Source: Bacillota bacterium (GTDB lineage: Bacteria > Bacillota > Clostridia > Christensenellales > Aristaeellaceae). Taken from it: a stretch of 40,326 nt of DNA. The notes below the pieces were generated by a model. That model had not been told where the DNA came from. It searched no databases and was given only the letters and a program-made list of their open reading frames with translations. This document shows positions 24,612-31,970 of this stretch, piece by piece. Made by a program: the position numbers and the translations under genes. How positions within the stretch are numbered: position 1 is the stretch's first letter; each line of letters begins with the position of its first letter. The stretch covers positions 1 to 40,326 of the forward strand of contig JAEYAR010000150.1 in NCBI GenBank assembly GCA_023404715.1. The letters are read 5' to 3'.

Positions 24612-25793
24612 ATGCACAAACGTCCGGCAAAGCTGGCGGTCTTCGTGCTGCTCATCGGCGTGCTGCTGACAGCTTATGCCGTCTATTCGATTTATACCGT
24701 TCCAGGGCTTTTGCAGTATGCGGTGGCGGCCGACCCCATCGAACGCGAAGAGGTTCAGGACCCGGACGCCCCCAAGCAGGATGGCAGGCTCAAGCAGCGC
24801 ATGGATTCGCTGGGCGACATGACCGAGACGGCCCTGGAAGGGGCCGTGACCGTGCATACGCTGTTCGGCTACAGCCCGCAGGCGACCGTCACCGCCGAGG
24901 GAGGGGACGCCGCCTCCGGCGCGCTGACCGCCGTGGGCGAGCGCTATTTTGAGCTTTACCCCCGCTATGTGCTCAGGGGGCGTTTGTTCTATCCAGAGGA
25001 GCTCGAGGACGGCGCGCGCGTCGCCCTGCTCGACGAGCAGTTCGCGCTCAAGGTCTTCCGCATGGTCGATGTCGTGGGCCGTGAGATCACGGTCGGCGGG
25101 CAGGATTACCGCGTCGTGGGCGTGCTGCGCCACACGCGCGGCGTCGGCGAGGAGTCGGAATTCGGCATGTACCTGCCGCTCGCGGCCCTCGCGCAGACGG
25201 ATTCCGTCCAGCTGCAGACGCTCAATTTCTCCGCCCGTCCGGTCGAGAACGGCGGCGCCATGACGACGTTCAAGTCCGTCGCCCAAGGGTGGATGCCCGG
25301 CGGCACGCTGTACGATCTGCGCCAGGAGCAGGTCGGCGCGACCATCTGGACGCGCTTTCTGCTCTGCGGGCTGGGCTTTGCCGTATGGGGCTTTTTCGTC
25401 GGGCGCTTTACGCGCGGCGTGCGCGCCTTCACCGCGCGCACCCAGGCCCGCCTGCGCGAGCGGTATATGGCGCAGATCCTGCCCTGGTTCGTCGGCAATA
25501 TCCTGCTGCGCGTCGTGATCGTCGCGCTGCTCGCGCTCGCCGCAGCGCTGATCTTCAATCAAATGCTCTCTCCGGTCTACGTCTATCCGGAATATATCCC
25601 CGCCGTGCTGGTCGAGCCGGAGGACATCGCCTCGACCTTCTGGAAGCTGCAGGGCCAGAGCGGCGCGCAGGTGCTCATCCGCACGGTCGAAAGCATCCGC
25701 ATCGCTTTCTACGCGGGGCTTTGCCGCTGGGGGGCCCTGCTGACGCTGGCCGGTCTGCTCATCGCCGCGGTCAAGGGCCGCCGCGAGGCGTGA
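24612..25793 (+). CDS. MacB-like ABC transporter permease without ATPase domain
   Basis: This 393-residue membrane protein has the MacB/FtsX layout: one N-terminal helix (LAVFVLLIGVLLTAYAVYSI), an extracellular MacB-PCD-like domain (about 35-245, with VALLDEQFALKVF and REITVGGQDYRVVGVLRHT), then three helices (about 252-272, 290-318 and 365-390). The extracellular segment ITVGGQDYRVVGVL corresponds to the conserved beta core of the family. The ATG follows AAGGAGAGG. MacB normally works with an ATPase and a MacA-type adaptor. The adaptor is the preceding gene, but no ATPase is encoded here; the only one in the window, at 37310, belongs with another permease. It probably drives mechanotransmission or export from the envelope. 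Confidence 0.8.
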   Translation: MHKRPAKLAVFVLLIGVLLTAYAVYSIYTVPGLLQYAVAADPIEREEVQDPDAPKQDGRLKQRMDSLGDMTETALEGAVTVHTLFGYSPQATVTAEGGDAASGALTAVGERYFELYPRYVLRGRLFYPEELEDGARVALLDEQFALKVFRMVDVVGREITVGGQDYRVVGVLRHTRGVGEESEFGMYLPLAALAQTDSVQLQTLNFSARPVENGGAMTTFKSVAQGWMPGGTLYDLRQEQVGATIWTRFLLCGLGFAVWGFFVGRFTRGVRAFTARTQARLRERYMAQILPWFVGNILLRVVIVALLALAAALIFNQMLSPVYVYPEYIPAVLVEPEDIASTFWKLQGQSGAQVLIRTVESIRIAFYAGLCRWGALLTLAGLLIAAVKGRREA

Positions 25794-25803
25794 AGGGGGG
25801 CGG

Positions 25804-26904
25804 GTGAATTTGCTGAAAAAGAGCGTATGCTTCCTCTTTTTGCTCCTTTCCGTATGGCCAGCCCATGCGGCGCTGGCGGAAGATTCGAGGATTCAGTCGG
25901 ATTGTATTCAAATCCGGCCAGAATCAAAGATGGATTTGTCCATGATGCACAGAATGATCTATGAATCCGATAATAGCATAAGATACATGGGCCATAACTG
26001 GGCCGTTCAGACGGACATACGGGGGCAGATAAAAGAGGAAATCGTGCTGGAAGATACCCCGTTTGAATCACCGGCGATAGACTGCGTCGTCTCTTTAGAT
26101 CAAGCGCTCATGGTCGGCGTTTTCGATTCCGGCACCGGCGATACATACATCGGCGTGCAAAGAGACGGCGAAGAAGATTTTCAGTATCGCAAGCTCAACG
26201 GGAAAGCCTATCATCGGCAAATGTACGCCGCCCGAGAGGGGATCTTCATCGTCGGCTACGTTGTTCATGATGAAAGGATGTATCTGTGGTACGCGCTGGT
26301 AGGCCCAGATGGGTATATTTTTGAGCACGATGAACGGGAAACACGGATGCCTATTTCGGCATTACCGTACGCCTGCGTCACCGATGATGGGTTTGTTTTC
26401 TACGTTGGCTATGCCCGCGAGGGCAGGCTGCAGCCCAGGAAAGAGATTGTTTCTATCGATCTCGCCGGGCAGGAGCGGTGGAGAGTCGTACTGCCGGATA
26501 CAGTGGGTATAAAATGCCTGGCAGCATCGGATGGGAACATTTACGTCGTCGGCATGCGAGCTGCAGGCTTAAACGCATATGATGCGCTCGAGCATAACCG
26601 GGCGATGATCCTATGTATCGGCGATAACGGTTCGATTCAATGGGAAGTAAACCCGGATGGCATCGAAAGCTTCTATACGGCGGATGCCAGAAAAGGGATT
26701 TGCGTGGCGACGGATTCGGTTCTGGATGACTTGACTTGCTGGTGGCTCTATACTGTGAACCAAAATGGAACGCCGCGCGATATAAAGAAGTACGCTTTGC
26801 GTCATGCGCTATATGGTATAAAGCTTCAAGTAATTGGGCCAGACAGGTTGATTATTGGGTTTTCAGCCGGCGGACAGCTTTTTATGGATGTACTAAGCAT
26901 ATAA
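25804..26904 (+). CDS. Secreted propeller-like protein of unknown function
   Basis: This 366-residue protein is translated from a GTG at 25804 after GGGGGGCGG, 10 bases downstream of the MacB-like gene. The N-terminal signal peptide is KSVCFLFLLLSVWPAHAALA. The rest reads as about seven repeating beta-blade units, for example GIFIVGYVVHDERMYLWY, GNIYVVGMRAAG and GTPRDIKKYALRHALYGIKL. This resembles PQQ-like or WD-type propellers without a recognisable catalytic motif. Base composition is less GC-rich than in the preceding genes, suggesting a more recent origin. As a secreted propeller at the end of the adaptor/permease set it could bind or sense a ligand; this is inference. Confidence 0.75.
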   Translation: MNLLKKSVCFLFLLLSVWPAHAALAEDSRIQSDCIQIRPESKMDLSMMHRMIYESDNSIRYMGHNWAVQTDIRGQIKEEIVLEDTPFESPAIDCVVSLDQALMVGVFDSGTGDTYIGVQRDGEEDFQYRKLNGKAYHRQMYAAREGIFIVGYVVHDERMYLWYALVGPDGYIFEHDERETRMPISALPYACVTDDGFVFYVGYAREGRLQPRKEIVSIDLAGQERWRVVLPDTVGIKCLAASDGNIYVVGMRAAGLNAYDALEHNRAMILCIGDNGSIQWEVNPDGIESFYTADARKGICVATDSVLDDLTCWWLYTVNQNGTPRDIKKYALRHALYGIKLQVIGPDRLIIGFSAGGQLFMDVLSI

Positions 26905-26928
26905 ACGCTGATCGATGAGTACAGACAG

Positions 26929-26966
26929 AACGAGCAGGCGGATGTTACCGTCTGCTCGTTTCGTGT
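26929..26966. terminator. Bidirectional terminator between convergent genes
   Basis: AACGAGCAG and CTGCTCGTT arms (26929-26941 with 26948-26960, one wobble pair) enclose a six-base loop, followed by TCGTGTTTAG. It separates the secreted propeller-like gene from the minus-strand lysin. Confidence 0.8.
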
Positions 26967-28322
26967 TTAGACCCAGTTCGGAGTGGCAAATCCACGGACC
27001 GTCATATTATGAATGGTACCATTAAAATTTTGGTTCTCATATTTCTTAATCGTATTTGACATATTCCCCTCGACCGTTGAAATTAGAGATCCATTTACTG
27101 CGGTCACCAATCCTACATGCTGATGAATCTCTGAATTAGTTTGGTAAAATATCCAGTCTCCGATAGATGGCGTCTTACCGTCTGAAAGCAAACCAAAACG
27201 TTTTTCGAAGAAATCTTCGGCTTGACTTACTTTAGCGATATTGCTGCCAGGATAATTAAACGAGGATACACCTGCTGCTTTCATGAGATACGATAGAAAT
27301 TTTACGCACCATTCATTTGCTGCGATGCCAAGGTGAGCAGGATCAGTATAACCAGCATCAACCATAGATAACCCGATTCGAATCGCAGCGTCCTTTTTAT
27401 TCTGGGGATAGGTGTTTGTAGGCTGTGCAAAGTCGCTGAGAATATAACCAAACAACCGGCTACTATCTTCGCCGCCCCACAAAATCTTCACCCAGGTCTG
27501 TCCATTGGAGGTTCCTGTTCCATCACAAATAGCCAAAGTCCCATTTCTTAGTCTTCCAATATAACTTCCAGAGCTGCTTGCAGTAGGGCGAACATTAACA
27601 AGGGGACTAGCCGAAGTAGCATTAGCAATCTTTATGAAGGAGCCGGACACATATGGATTGGATGGCGTACCGCCCCCTTCCGATGTGTGGATGCACAGAT
27701 CACCACGAATCCATCCGAGGCCACAAGGTGCTTGAATTTTATACCAAGCATAGGTCTTTCCGTCGTCAGAGTTTAAAGCACTTGTTTTCCCCTGAACCTT
27801 GTATTTATCAGGAGAATTTACATATCCTAATGTATTACCGGTTTGAGCCGTGCTGCGGACACGGACACTTGTCGCTGATATCTGAATCCAATCACCAGTG
27901 TTCGAATGATTGCCAACAGTAGTGGTACTTCCTCCGCCGCCCAGCGTGATATACTGAGAAGACCCCCATCCCGTGCCGAGCGAGCAGCTAATGCGGTAGA
28001 AACCCGAGGAGCTTTCCAGAACCTTGACAGCCATGCCCTTAGAGGCGGTAAATAGGATAGAGGAAGAGGTGGAGGGAAGCGCGCGAATATTGAGCGGATC
28101 CGAACTCGTAGTAATAGTTGCATTCGTGCCGCCGCCCGTAACGTGAATGTACTGTGACATTACGTAGCCGGAATAGCCGGAATAAACAGCGCGGAACCAC
28201 TGCTGATTGCTGCAGAGATCCACCTCTACCGTGCTTCCGTCGGGAATAGAATACACGATAGCCCCAGACGTGCTGGCCATACTCCGCAATCGCAGAGCAC
28301 CGCCGATAACCTTGCCAACCAT
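26967..28322 (-). CDS. Leaderless SH3b-repeat CHAP-domain protein (lysin-like)
   Basis: This 451-residue protein has several SH3b-type repeats followed by a CHAP amidase/endopeptidase domain. Blades with the SH3b signature are RLRSMASTSGAIVYSIPDGS, LNIRALPSTSSSILF, VRVRSTAQTGNTLGYV and VNVRPTASSSGSYIG. The C-terminal CHAP has catalytic C339 (NEWCVKFLSYLMKAAGV) and H402 (HQHVGLVTAVNG). The start at 28322 is supported by AGGAGTTGATCTT just before it; the longer frame upstream has no signal peptide or ribosome binding site. No export signal is visible, as in many phage endolysins, but CHAP at the C-terminus is the reverse of the common endolysin order. AT-rich composition and the surrounding repeats suggest transfer. 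No other phage genes are nearby. Confidence 0.85.
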   Translation of the reverse strand: MVGKVIGGALRLRSMASTSGAIVYSIPDGSTVEVDLCSNQQWFRAVYSGYSGYVMSQYIHVTGGGTNATITTSSDPLNIRALPSTSSSILFTASKGMAVKVLESSSGFYRISCSLGTGWGSSQYITLGGGGSTTTVGNHSNTGDWIQISATSVRVRSTAQTGNTLGYVNSPDKYKVQGKTSALNSDDGKTYAWYKIQAPCGLGWIRGDLCIHTSEGGGTPSNPYVSGSFIKIANATSASPLVNVRPTASSSGSYIGRLRNGTLAICDGTGTSNGQTWVKILWGGEDSSRLFGYILSDFAQPTNTYPQNKKDAAIRIGLSMVDAGYTDPAHLGIAANEWCVKFLSYLMKAAGVSSFNYPGSNIAKVSQAEDFFEKRFGLLSDGKTPSIGDWIFYQTNSEIHQHVGLVTAVNGSLISTVEGNMSNTIKKYENQNFNGTIHNMTVRGFATPNWV

Positions 28323-28561
28323 AAGATCAACTCCTAAATTTAAATTTTTTTGGCATCGGTATCGCTGGCCAGCTTTTCCTTTGCTGTATATAGTATAAGC
28401 CTTTTTTGAAAAGTATGGGAGTGAAAAAACTATGCATAAACCGTACATATTTCGCGCAAAAATGATACACGTATCGTTTTGCCCTTTTTGCGGCAGTCAA
28501 GGGACGCCGGGAGGCGCGATCCCCCTTGGCTGCATAATCTCTCTGGGCTACGGGCTGGCGC

Positions 28562-28578
28562 GCAATGCGCGCCCCTAC
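28562..28578 (-). repeat. 17-bp motif shared with 9105-9121
   Basis: This reads GCAATGCGCGCCCCTAC on the plus strand, the exact reverse complement of 9105-9121. The stretch 28449-28646 is otherwise AT-rich, with no gene I can support. Confidence 0.5.
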
Positions 28579-28663
28579 TAGGTCATGTCATTTAAAACCT
28601 TACAAGCGAGAGAAGAAATGATATAAGTAGGTACCCCTCACACATAAAAAAACACGGATAGGG

Positions 28664-28692
28664 TTGACAAAATCTCCATATTATGGGACACT
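28664..28692 (+). promoter_or_regulatory. Relic promoter of the duplicated gene
   Basis: TTGACA at 28664-28669 and GACACT at 28687-28692, 17 bases apart, correspond to the better promoter at 29818-29846. The -10 is degraded by one change, in keeping with a decaying copy. Confidence 0.55.
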
Positions 28693-28741
28693 CGCCAATG
28701 TGCACGATATGGATTGAACAGGCCAAACGAGGCGGGTTCCT

Positions 28742-29002
28742 ATGAAAAAGTGGCGTGTGCTGTCGTGGATTTCCCTGGGCTGCGGGTTTTTATCTTCTAT
28801 AATAAGGGACTCGATAAGATGCTCCGTTATTACGCGGCGATTCGTTTCCATATGAATCGGTGAACACTTACGTCGGCGTGGCGCTTATAAATACATCTTC
28901 AACGGAACCCATGCGACCGCTTTCTTTGTGCTTACGACGATGTTCGTGCTAGACGCGATTGGTTTATTGATCGTGCATTATGTATCCAAGGAACAACAAT
29001 AG
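28742..29002 (+). pseudogene. Frameshifted copy of the 86-aa membrane protein gene
   Basis: It begins MKKWRVLSWISLGCG like the intact gene at 29896-30156, then loses one base and gains three (ATA) near 28790. This net +2 shift leads to a TGA in codon 38. Two further single-base losses restore the overall length to 261 bp, and the end of the reading frame (ASN-rich THATAFF-like part through VHYVSKEQQ) can be read again in the right frame. The ribosome binding site is GGCGGG rather than GAGGAGG. It is a decayed duplicate and not expected to make a functional protein. Confidence 0.88.
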
Positions 29003-29032
29003 CCGCATGGCGGAGTGTACGGAGGGCGAAAA

Positions 29033-29476
29033 ATGAGAATGGTTGAAATAAAGGACAGAAATTCATTGTTGATAGAACAGCTATTGGGCGTGTGGGAAAG
29101 TTCAGTAAAGGCGACACATCTCTTTTTATCAGAGAATGAAATAGAAGGTATTAAGAAGTATGTACCGCAGGCATTAAATGATATACCTCATTTAATTATT
29201 GTAGAAAATGAAAATCAAGTTCCTTTGGGCTTCATGGGGATAGTGGAACAACACCTTGAGATGCTGTTTATCTCTCACGAAGAAAGAGGAAAAGGACTAG
29301 GCAAAGCATTGCTCCAATACGGAATAGAAAAATATTTAATTCACGATTTGGCGGTGAATGAACAAAACCCTCTTGCCAAAGGTTTCTATAAACACATGGG
29401 CTTCAAGGTTTATAATAGAACAGAAAATGACGAACAGGGAAATCCTTATCCACTTTTATATATGAGCAGGATGTAA
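29033..29476 (+). CDS. GNAT-family N-acetyltransferase
   Basis: This 147-residue protein has the GNAT fold: acceptor side at the N-terminus, beta-4 LEMLFISHE and the acetyl-CoA pyrophosphate loop EERGKGLGKALLQYG (about residues 85-99, matching R/Q-x-x-G-x-G/A), then the C-terminal NEQNPLAKGFYKHMGFKVYNR typical of small-molecule or protein N-acetyltransferases. The start at 29033 follows GGAGGG; an in-frame ATG two codons later is also possible. Base composition is strikingly AT-rich beside its neighbours, and the gene sits exactly between the two arms of the 367-bp duplication. Both observations indicate acquisition from a lower-GC donor. The substrate is unknown; antibiotic or polyamine acetylation are both possible. 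Confidence 0.88.
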   Translation: MRMVEIKDRNSLLIEQLLGVWESSVKATHLFLSENEIEGIKKYVPQALNDIPHLIIVENENQVPLGFMGIVEQHLEMLFISHEERGKGLGKALLQYGIEKYLIHDLAVNEQNPLAKGFYKHMGFKVYNRTENDEQGNPYPLLYMSRM

Positions 29477-29644
29477 GTTCCTGCAAGTTATCTACGCCCG
29501 GCAGCGCGGAACTAAAGGGGGCATCGTGGTGAAGAAAAGTGCGCCACTAAGGGCGATGATAGCTTTTTTCGTCGCATTTCTGTCGCTAGCGCCCCGAGGA
29601 GGGTTCAGCGAGACAACGCGCTTGGGCGGGGCGTAACAGACAAA

Positions 29645-29691
29645 ACCGGTCGATACGATTACAGTCTTGCAGACGGCTTTGGGTTTGTCTG
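29645..29691 (+). repeat. Dispersed intergenic element, copy 2 (core only)
   Basis: This holds the conserved CGATACGATTACAGTCTTGC core followed by AGACGGCTTTGG and TTTGTCTG, as in 34087-34127. The upstream half (ACGGGTGAC to the hairpin) is not recognisable here. The gap 29477-29895 also holds two adjacent perfect hairpins (29719-29726 with 29730-29737, and GCCGCCCGCGGGCGGC at 29739-29754). Confidence 0.8.
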
Positions 29692-29817
29692 ATTTCGGTG
29701 CGTTTTTCGACACCCATGGCTCTCCCTCCGGGAGAGCTGCCGCCCGCGGGCGGCTGAGAGGGCGAAAAGAAAGCGCCTGGGTAGGTTCTCCTCTCGCAGA
29801 AAAAAGCATGGCCAGGG

Positions 29818-29846
29818 TTGACAAAACCCCCATATCATGGGATACT
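29818..29846 (+). promoter_or_regulatory. Sigma-A promoter of the small membrane protein / TlpA operon
   Basis: TTGACA at 29818-29823 and GATACT at 29841-29846 are separated by 17 bases. It lies 50 bases before the 86-aa gene. The genes to 31785 follow closely or overlap and are probably driven from here. Confidence 0.8.
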
Positions 29847-29895
29847 TGTCTGTGTGTGCGGTACGGATTGAACAGGTCAAACGAGGAGGATTCCA

Positions 29896-30156
29896 ATGAA
29901 AAAGTGGCGTGTGCTGTCGTGGGTTTCCCTGAGCTGCGGGTGTTTTACCTTCTATAAGGGACTCGATAAGATGCTGCGTTATGACGCGGGCGATTCGTAT
30001 CCATATAGATCGGTGAACGCTTATGTCGGCGGGGACGCTTATAACTACATCATCAACGGAACCCATGCGACCGCTTTCTTTGTGCTCACGGCGATGTTCG
30101 TGCTCGCCGCGATTGGTTTATTGATCGTGCATTATGTATCCAAGGAACAACAATAG
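29896..30156 (+). CDS. Small membrane protein of unknown function (86 aa)
   Basis: I do not recognise a family. The 86-residue protein starts with MKKWRVLSWVSLSCGCF, a hydrophobic N-terminal stretch, has a polar middle with several tyrosines (RYDAGDSYPYRSVNAYVGGDAYNYI, split here only for description) and ends with one strong helix FFVLTAMFVLAAIGLLIVHYV and KEQQ. Both ends probably anchor it with the Tyr-rich loop outside. Its ribosome binding site GAGGAGG is strong. TlpA begins 27 bases after its stop, so it may belong to that redox operon. A decayed copy exists upstream at 28742-29002. Retention of one intact copy suggests it is useful. Confidence 0.8.
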   Translation: MKKWRVLSWVSLSCGCFTFYKGLDKMLRYDAGDSYPYRSVNAYVGGDAYNYIINGTHATAFFVLTAMFVLAAIGLLIVHYVSKEQQ

Positions 30157-30183
30157 CCGCATGGCGGCCAAGGAGGTTTCCCC

Positions 30184-30747
30184 ATGAAAAAGCTGATTTC
30201 CCTCGTCCTTTGCGCCTGTCTGCTGGCGCTGTCCGCCGGGGCGGCGCTCGGCGAGGTGCATACCGTCGCCACGCCCGAGCCCAGGATCCCCAGCCTGCAG
30301 GACTTTGCGGCCACCACGCTCGAGGGCGAGGAGGTCACGCAGGCGCTGTGGGCGCAGGCCGATTTGACCCTGGTCAACGTCTGGGCGACGTATTGCAGCC
30401 CGTGCCTTGCGGAGATGCCCGATCTGGGCGCGCTCGCCGCCGAATATGCGGATGAGGGCGTGCAATTCGTGGGCATCGTGATGGACGTCGTGGATCAACA
30501 GCTGCAGATCGACGAGGCCCAGGTCGAGCTCGCACGCGAGATCGTGGAGAAGACCGGGGCGAGCTACACCCACCTGCTGCCCTCGCTGGACCTGATCTAT
30601 GCGGCGCTGCTGGAGATCTCCGCCGTGCCGACGACCTTCTTCCTGGACAAGGACGGCAACCGGGTCGGTGAGACGTACATGGGCATGAAGAGCGGGGACG
30701 ACTGGAAGCAGATCGTCGAGGATACGAAGGCGCTGGTGGCGCAGTGA
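30184..30747 (+). CDS. TlpA-like membrane-exported thioredoxin-fold protein
   Basis: This 187-residue protein has a signal peptide or anchor (MKKLISLVLCACLLALSAG; the cysteines at 10 and 12 are not a typical lipobox) and a TlpA/ResA-type thioredoxin fold. The redox motif is WATYCSPC with C71 and C74. VNVWATYC, the beta-4 region VPTTFFLDKDGNRV with the cis-proline P and the C-terminal GDDWKQIVEDTK match the family. It would act outside the membrane, as a reductase or disulfide carrier for exported proteins or cytochrome-type cofactors. AAGGAGG precedes the ATG. The stop codon overlaps the start of the next small gene, so the two are translationally coupled. Confidence 0.92.
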   Translation: MKKLISLVLCACLLALSAGAALGEVHTVATPEPRIPSLQDFAATTLEGEEVTQALWAQADLTLVNVWATYCSPCLAEMPDLGALAAEYADEGVQFVGIVMDVVDQQLQIDEAQVELAREIVEKTGASYTHLLPSLDLIYAALLEISAVPTTFFLDKDGNRVGETYMGMKSGDDWKQIVEDTKALVAQ

Positions 30748-30893
30748 CGGGCTTTCTTCGTCGCAACGCCCCGGCCTTGATCGTGCTGGCGGCGGGCGTG
30801 TGCATGATCGTCCTGGGCGTGGCCCGGGGCGAGATGCAGACGGTCTGGCGCAAGGCGGTCAACATCTGCATGGAGTGTGTCGGCATTGGATAG
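30744..30893 (+). CDS. CD1871A-like CXXC-motif small membrane protein (49 aa)
   Basis: This short gene is easily missed. It starts with GTG at 30744, sharing GTGA with the TlpA stop codon, and ends at TAG 30893. The 49-residue product has one hydrophobic helix (ALIVLAAGVCMIVLGVA) after a basic start MTGFLRRN, then a tail with a CxxC motif, NICMECVGIG, at the very end. That C-terminal motif is characteristic, as I recall it, of the CD1871A family of Clostridia, which occurs beside TlpA and polyferredoxin genes. The helix-plus-CxxC design suggests a membrane redox relay or metal-cluster partner. The following gene overlaps its end, so the three genes form a tight unit. Its biochemical function is undescribed to my knowledge. 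Confidence 0.82.
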   Translation: MTGFLRRNAPALIVLAAGVCMIVLGVARGEMQTVWRKAVNICMECVGIG

Positions 30894-31785
30894 AAAGAAG
30901 AAAAAGACGGGCAGAGCGCGCACGGTCATCCAGGCGTGCTTTGCCGCGCTCACGAACGGATATGCGCAGGGCTTTGTGCATGGCACGATTTTCAAGGGCG
31001 CATCTAAGGGCGTCTGCCTGCCGGGGCTGAATTGCTATTCCTGCCCTGGCAGCCTGGGCGCCTGCCCGATCGGCGCGATCCAGGCGACGTTGGGCGCTCG
31101 CAGCTATCGCTTTGCCTTCTACGCCTTTGGCTTCCTGATGGTCGTGGGCGCGCTGCTCGGCCGTGCGGTGTGCGGCTTTTTGTGCCCTTTCGGCTTCGTC
31201 CAGGACCTGCTGCATCGGATTCCCCTGGGCCGCAAGCGCAAGACGCTGCCCTTTGACTGGGCGCTTCGCTGTCTCAAGTACGTGTTGCTGGCGCTGTTTG
31301 TCATCCTGCTGCCCCTTTGTGTCGTGGACATCGTGGGGCAGGGGCAGCCCTTTTTTTGCAAGTATATTTGCCCCTCGGGCACGCTGCTGGGCGGCATCCC
31401 GTTGCTCGCGGCGAACGAGGGCCTGCGCGCGGCGGCTGGCTGGCTGTTTACCTGGAAATTTGCGCTGTTGGCGGCTGTGCTGGCGCTGTCCGTGCCCTTT
31501 TACCGGCCGTTTTGCCGCTATCTTTGCCCGCTTGGCGCGCTTTACGGTTTTTTCAACCGCATTGCGCTCTACCGTTACGCGGTGGATGCGGGCAAGTGCA
31601 CCGCCTGCGGGGCCTGCGCCAGCGCCTGTGGGTTTGGCATCGAGGCGTATAAAAACCCCAACAGCGTGGATTGCATCCGCTGCGGGGCCTGCGTGCGGGC
31701 CTGCCCGCACGGGGCGCTGTGCACGACGCTGCACGCGAAAAAGCGCCCGGCGGCGCGAGAGGCCGGGGCGCAGGAGCATGCCTGA
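30886..31785 (+). CDS. NapH/YccM-like membrane polyferredoxin (4Fe-4S)
   Basis: This 299-residue membrane protein transfers electrons across or along the membrane. It has about four to five hydrophobic helices. Motifs typical of NapH/NosR/YccM polyferredoxins are CLPGLNCYSCPGSLGACPIG and three CxxxCP loops (CGFLCPFG, CKYICPSG and CRYLCPLG). The C-terminus carries two complete 4Fe-4S sites (CTACGACASAC and CIRCGACVRACPHGAL). The start is TTG at 30886, 10 bases after GGAG; a GTG at 30877 is in frame but lacks spacing for that site. It overlaps the CD1871A-like gene by 8 bases. In context it is probably the electron donor (or acceptor) for TlpA through the small CXXC protein; this is inference. 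Confidence 0.92.
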   Translation: MDRKKKKTGRARTVIQACFAALTNGYAQGFVHGTIFKGASKGVCLPGLNCYSCPGSLGACPIGAIQATLGARSYRFAFYAFGFLMVVGALLGRAVCGFLCPFGFVQDLLHRIPLGRKRKTLPFDWALRCLKYVLLALFVILLPLCVVDIVGQGQPFFCKYICPSGTLLGGIPLLAANEGLRAAAGWLFTWKFALLAAVLALSVPFYRPFCRYLCPLGALYGFFNRIALYRYAVDAGKCTACGACASACGFGIEAYKNPNSVDCIRCGACVRACPHGALCTTLHAKKRPAAREAGAQEHA

Positions 31786-31820
31786 GCGAAGGGCTTGCCG
31801 GAATGGAAAGAAAACGCTCA

Positions 31821-31850
31821 AGGGCCTTGCGGACAGCGGGGCTCTTTTCT
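31821..31850 (+). terminator. Probable terminator of the TlpA operon
   Basis: A 10-bp stem with three wobble pairs (31821-31830 with 31836-31845), a five-base loop and a T-run TTTCT. It is weaker than the other terminators. Confidence 0.55.
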
Positions 31851-31914
31851 ATATATATAGTGATGATTTTTTGCGAAACGTCCGGGTTTGATCATGCTTT
31901 TTTATCCCGTCCGC

Positions 31915-31943
31915 TTGCCAGACTTAGATGCGGGCATTATAAT
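31915..31943 (+). promoter_or_regulatory. Sigma-A promoter of the MscS gene
   Basis: TTGCCA at 31915-31920 and a perfect TATAAT at 31938-31943 with 17-base spacing, 27 bases before the ATG at 31971. Confidence 0.88.
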
Positions 31944-31970
31944 GTAAGAAAGTGTGAGGGGGGATTTCGG

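Larger units (their letters stand above)
28647..29013 (+). repeat. Direct duplication, left copy (about 367 bp)
   Basis: From AAAAAA before the promoter to CGCATGGCGG after the stop codon, this stretch is homologous to 29800-30167. It covers promoter, ribosome binding site and gene. The left copy has diverged by several substitutions and indels. Between the copies lie a GNAT gene and one copy of the dispersed element. Confidence 0.9.
29800..30167 (+). repeat. Direct duplication, right copy (about 368 bp, intact gene)
   Basis: This is the functional-looking partner of 28647-29013, with a better promoter, a perfect GAGGAGG ribosome binding site and an open 86-codon gene. Divergence between the copies is of the order of 10-15% by eye, so the duplication is not brand new. 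Confidence 0.9.

Noticed and set aside
24612..25793. Pairing the MacB-like permease with the ATPase at 37310
   Set aside because: The ATPase starts three bases after its own FtsX permease, 11 kb away; no evidence links it to this permease.
26967..28322. Remnant prophage
   Set aside because: Only the lysin resembles a phage gene; no integrase, capsid, portal, tail or holin gene is found around it.
28323..28448. N-terminal extension of the CHAP protein by 42 codons
   Set aside because: No ribosome binding site, no signal peptide; AGGAG and sensible spacing support the internal ATG at 28322.
29751..29780. GGCTGAGAG motif as part of a TPP riboswitch
   Set aside because: The second conserved half (ACCTGAT) and the expected stems are missing, and no thiamin gene follows.
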